The notes under the pieces are model-generated. The model was not told where the DNA came from. It worked only from the letters and a program-made list of their open reading frames with translations, and made no database searches. A DNA stretch of 9,175 nucleotides from Candidatus Bathyarchaeota archaeon (GTDB taxonomy: Archaea > Thermoproteota > Bathyarchaeia > Bathyarchaeales > Bathyarchaeaceae), in contig JAOUPL010000044.1 in NCBI GenBank assembly GCA_029879825.1, positions 1 to 9,175 of the forward strand, in the 5' to 3' direction. Shown one piece after another: positions 6,861 through 9,175 of this stretch; the first letter of the stretch is position 1; each line of letters starts with the position of its first letter. The position numbers were made by a program, and so were the translations under genes.

Positions 6861-6865
6861 GGAGG
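6861..6865 (+). promoter_or_regulatory. Shine-Dalgarno deciding the rfcS TTG start
   Basis: GGAGG stands seven bases before TTG 6873, and the protein from that codon (MSYEVWAEKYRP) matches the usual RFC small-subunit start. The ATG at 6854 is out of frame with rfcS. Confidence 0.7.
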
Positions 6866-6872
6866 CGAACAG

Positions 6873-7844
6873 TTGAGCTATGAAGTGTGGGCGGAGAAGT
6901 ATCGCCCTCAGTCCCTCGACGGGATGATTAACCAAACCGACATCGTGGAGCGGCTAAAGAGTTTCGTCAGGGCTAGGAACATTCCTCACTGCATTTTTGC
7001 TGGTCCACCAGGAACTGGAAAGACCACCGGCGCACTCTGTTTAGCTCATGATCTTTATGGGAAAGGTTATCGGGAGCATCTGATGGAGTTGAACGCCAGC
7101 GACGAGCGTGGCATAAACATTGTTAGGGAAACCGTGAAAACCTTTGCTCGAACTAGGTCCATCGGCGAGATACCGTTTAAAATCATGATTCTAGACGAGG
7201 CTGACAACATGACCTCTGACGCTCAGCAGGCTTTGAGGCGAACCATGGAACGCTTCACCGAAACTTGTCGTTTCATCCTCATAGCAAACTACAGCGGCAA
7301 AATTATTGAACCCATCCAGTCAAGGTGCGCACCCTTCCGTTTTTCCTATCTATCCCGAGAAGATCAGGATCGCTATCTAAGACGTATCATTGAACAAGAA
7401 AACATAAAGATTCTAAACGAAGGTTTCGACGCCGTCTTCGAGGTCAGCGTAGGAGACCTACGCCGAGCAACCAACACTTTGCAGGCTGCTGCTTCTTTGG
7501 GTAAGGTAATCGACGCTGAAACCGTTTACTCAGTGATCGGACGAGCCAATCCTGCCGATGTTCGAGAAATGATAACGTTGGCCATGAAGGGCGACTTCAT
7601 AGGTGCCAGAAAAAAGTTAAGAGAAATGATTCTGAAATACGGCGTGGCTGGAAGCGACATCATCAAGCAAATTCACATGGAAATCTTCCGTTCAGGCCTT
7701 CCCGAAAAATGGAAGGTCAAGCTTGCCGACACCATTGGAGAAATAGACTTTCGTCTGGTTCAGGGCTCCGACGAGGAAGTTCAGCTGAGCGCCCTACTTG
7801 CACGACTGACAGAAGCTGGTCACAAGCTGCAAAGAGGCGGCTAG
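6873..7844 (+). CDS. rfcS: Replication factor C small subunit
   Basis: RFC-S forms most of the pentameric clamp loader that opens PCNA and places it on primer-template DNA using ATP. The 323-residue protein has the expected AAA+ order: the N-terminal WAEKYRP box (6-12), Walker A GPPGTGKT (44-51), NASDERG (74-80), Walker B DEAD (108-111), sensor 1 ANYS (138-141), the SRC arginine-finger motif (150-152) that acts on the neighbouring subunit, and sensor 2 GDLRRATNTLQ (194-204, near Arg197). A helical collar domain follows (about 225-323). Length is normal and no intein is present, although archaeal rfcS genes often carry one at Walker A. It starts with TTG, supported by GGAGG seven bases upstream. 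It is the first gene of a two-gene unit with rfcL, divergent from gins23-mcm-hel308. Confidence 0.97.
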   Translation: MSYEVWAEKYRPQSLDGMINQTDIVERLKSFVRARNIPHCIFAGPPGTGKTTGALCLAHDLYGKGYREHLMELNASDERGINIVRETVKTFARTRSIGEIPFKIMILDEADNMTSDAQQALRRTMERFTETCRFILIANYSGKIIEPIQSRCAPFRFSYLSREDQDRYLRRIIEQENIKILNEGFDAVFEVSVGDLRRATNTLQAAASLGKVIDAETVYSVIGRANPADVREMITLAMKGDFIGARKKLREMILKYGVAGSDIIKQIHMEIFRSGLPEKWKVKLADTIGEIDFRLVQGSDEEVQLSALLARLTEAGHKLQRGG

Positions 7845-7847
7845 TCT

Positions 7848-9107
7848 TTGTACGCTGCCTGGACCCAAAAACACAAACCTCGAACTGTTTCTGAAATCGT
7901 TGGAAACAGCGAGGCCATACAAAAATTTACTGAATGGGTGAAATCTTGGGACAAACGCGTTCCCAAAAAAAGAGCTGCGTTTCTATACGGGCCTCCCGGT
8001 GTAGGCAAAACAGTGTGCATTGAGGCGTTGGCTAATGACCTGAAAATGGAGTTTGTTGAAAAAAATGCGAGCGATTACAGAACTGCGGAAGCCATTCAAC
8101 GATTTGCCGGTTTAGCTTCCCAGTATGGCACGCTGTTTGGTAGAAACCGACTGATTTTGCTAGACGAGTTAGATGGAATCACTGGAACCGCTGACAGAGG
8201 CGGAGTTCGCGCAGTTACGGAAATCGTGAAGGCAACTCAGTGTCCAGTCGTCCTTACAGCGAACAACGCCTATGACCCTCGTTTCCGTACGCTTCGAAAA
8301 TATTGCCTCCTAATAGAGTTCAAGAAGCCAACGGTTCGAGAAGTGGTGAAACATCTGAAGAAGGTTTGTTCAGGCGAGGGAATCGACGCAGAGGAAGAAG
8401 CTCTGAAGTTTATCGCTGAAAGGTCTGGAAGGGATGTCAGATCAGCTGTGAACGATTTACAGGCTTTGGCTCAGGGAAAGAAGCAGCTTGCCTACGAGGA
8501 TGTGGCTTGGTTAGCTGCGCGGGATCGAAAGGACGTGATTTTCAACGTATTGCGAACGATCTTATATTCCAAAGATTCTTGGGAGGCCAAGAGGGCCGTC
8601 GACACAGCTGACATGGACCCGGATATGCTTTTTCACTGGATCTACGAGAATGTCCCCTACCATTTAACCGACCCCCACGACTTAACGAAGGCTATGGACG
8701 CGCTGTCTCTGGCCGATATATACAGGAGGAGAATCCGATCCACCCAGAATTGGAGTTTGCTACGTTATGTTTTGGATTTTATGACGGCTGGAGTGGCTGT
8801 GGCTAGAGAGCGAACCGAACCTTCCGGGTGGATTCCCTTCAGGTTTCCACAGAAGCTTCAGTGGTTGTCAAGGACTAAGGCTGAAAGGGCGTTGCAGTCG
8901 GCAGTAGGCATTAAGATACGGAGGAAATGCCACATATCTTCGATGAGAGCCGTGAAAGAGGTTCTTCCCTACGTAAGGATAATTTTTGAAAGCAACCCGG
9001 AAATGGCGGCAGGCATAGCAAAGTGGCTCGACCTAGACGAAACCATGATAGAATACCTCGCTGGAAACAAGAAACAAACAAAAGCAATCATCGCCAAATA
9101 CGGTTGA
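7848..9107 (+). CDS. rfcL: Replication factor C large subunit
   Basis: RFC-L is the single large subunit of the archaeal clamp loader, where it works with four RFC-S subunits. The 419-residue protein shows WTQKHKPRTVSEIVGN at the N-terminus (5-20), Walker A GPPGVGKT (48-55), NASDYRT (73-79), Walker B DELD (106-109), sensor 1 TANNAYDP (137-144) and sensor 2 GRDVRSAVNDLQ (194-205). It has LRKYCLLIEF in place of the SRC motif, as expected for the large subunit. A helical C-terminal region follows (about 225-400). The tail ends GNKKQTKAIIAKYG; I see no QxxLxxFF-type PCNA-binding box, which archaeal RFC-L usually carries at its end, and the protein is towards the short end of the family. It starts with TTG three bases after the rfcS stop, with GAGG (7834-7837) upstream inside rfcS, indicating co-translation. 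Confidence 0.95.
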   Translation: MYAAWTQKHKPRTVSEIVGNSEAIQKFTEWVKSWDKRVPKKRAAFLYGPPGVGKTVCIEALANDLKMEFVEKNASDYRTAEAIQRFAGLASQYGTLFGRNRLILLDELDGITGTADRGGVRAVTEIVKATQCPVVLTANNAYDPRFRTLRKYCLLIEFKKPTVREVVKHLKKVCSGEGIDAEEEALKFIAERSGRDVRSAVNDLQALAQGKKQLAYEDVAWLAARDRKDVIFNVLRTILYSKDSWEAKRAVDTADMDPDMLFHWIYENVPYHLTDPHDLTKAMDALSLADIYRRRIRSTQNWSLLRYVLDFMTAGVAVARERTEPSGWIPFRFPQKLQWLSRTKAERALQSAVGIKIRRKCHISSMRAVKEVLPYVRIIFESNPEMAAGIAKWLDLDETMIEYLAGNKKQTKAIIAKYG

Positions 9108-9175
9108 GAAATAACGTTTGAAAGAAACGTTGATGTGGCGCTGGATATTGCGTGTTTTCGGCCAATAAGTCTCGG
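9108..9175. other. Non-coding tail after rfcL with a perfect hairpin
   Basis: After the rfcL stop, AACGTTT (9113-9119) and AAACGTT (9125-9131) form a perfect 7-base-pair stem with a GAAAG loop. It is not followed by a T-tract, so it is not a convincing terminator; it may protect the 3' end of the transcript or be a protein site. No gene can be called in these 68 bases, though several frames stay open to the window edge. Confidence 0.45.

Noticed and set aside
6671..6872. A possible replication origin in the gap between the replication operons
   Set aside because: I found no repeated ORB-like or mini-ORB elements, no long AT-rich unwinding tract and no Orc1/Cdc6 gene beside it. GGTGGAAC at 6811-6818 is a single weak resemblance.
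4053..7844. Inteins in mcm or rfcS, common insertion targets in archaea
   Set aside because: Both proteins run uninterrupted through Walker A, Walker B and the sensor motifs at normal length.
9108..9175. A continuation of the rfcL frame past its stop, open to the window edge
   Set aside because: Twenty-two open codons are not informative, the TGA is followed by no recognisable RFC sequence, and frames on the other strand are open here too.

Overview
The window reads as chromosomal DNA of an archaeon. It encodes an archaeal/eukaryotic-type replication apparatus: a GINS subunit, an MCM helicase, a Hel308 repair helicase and both subunits of the clamp loader RFC. It also carries Shine-Dalgarno motifs and TATA-like promoter elements. 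The gene set and the MCM-adjacent GINS subunit suggest a TACK-type lineage, perhaps Bathyarchaeia-like, but that placement is inference only. No transposon, CRISPR array, tRNA, rRNA, intein or broken gene was seen.

Layout. Bases 1-345 (minus strand) hold the N-terminal part of an asparagine-synthase-family protein that lacks the usual catalytic cysteine. A short divergent promoter region (346-435) with a 12-bp palindrome separates it from purB (adenylosuccinate lyase, plus strand, 436-1809). purB converges on a minus-strand operon, and the two stop codons overlap in one CTAG. Read 5' to 3', that operon is gins23 (6670-6098), mcm (6101-4053) and hel308 (4037-1806), joined by a 4-base start/stop overlap and a 15-base gap. 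A roughly 200-base divergent control region (6671-6872) separates it from the plus-strand pair rfcS (6873-7844) and rfcL (7848-9107), whose genes are 3 bases apart. The last 68 bases hold a small perfect hairpin and no gene I can call.

How it fits together. GINS and MCM are two parts of the archaeal CMG replicative helicase. RFC loads the PCNA clamp that tethers polymerase. Hel308 unwinds stalled or broken forks. Five replication-fork genes therefore sit back to back around one control region, which suggests co-expression of helicase, fork-repair and clamp-loading functions. purB makes AMP and AICAR in purine biosynthesis and has no obvious mechanistic tie beyond nucleotide supply.

I see no wholly new system. 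The main oddities are: all five replication genes start with TTG; hel308 has codon third positions almost purely A/C over long stretches; RFC-L has no recognisable C-terminal PCNA-binding (PIP) box; the glutaminase-like domain has lost its cysteine; and purB and hel308 appear to place their transcription terminators inside each other's lysine-rich 3' ends.
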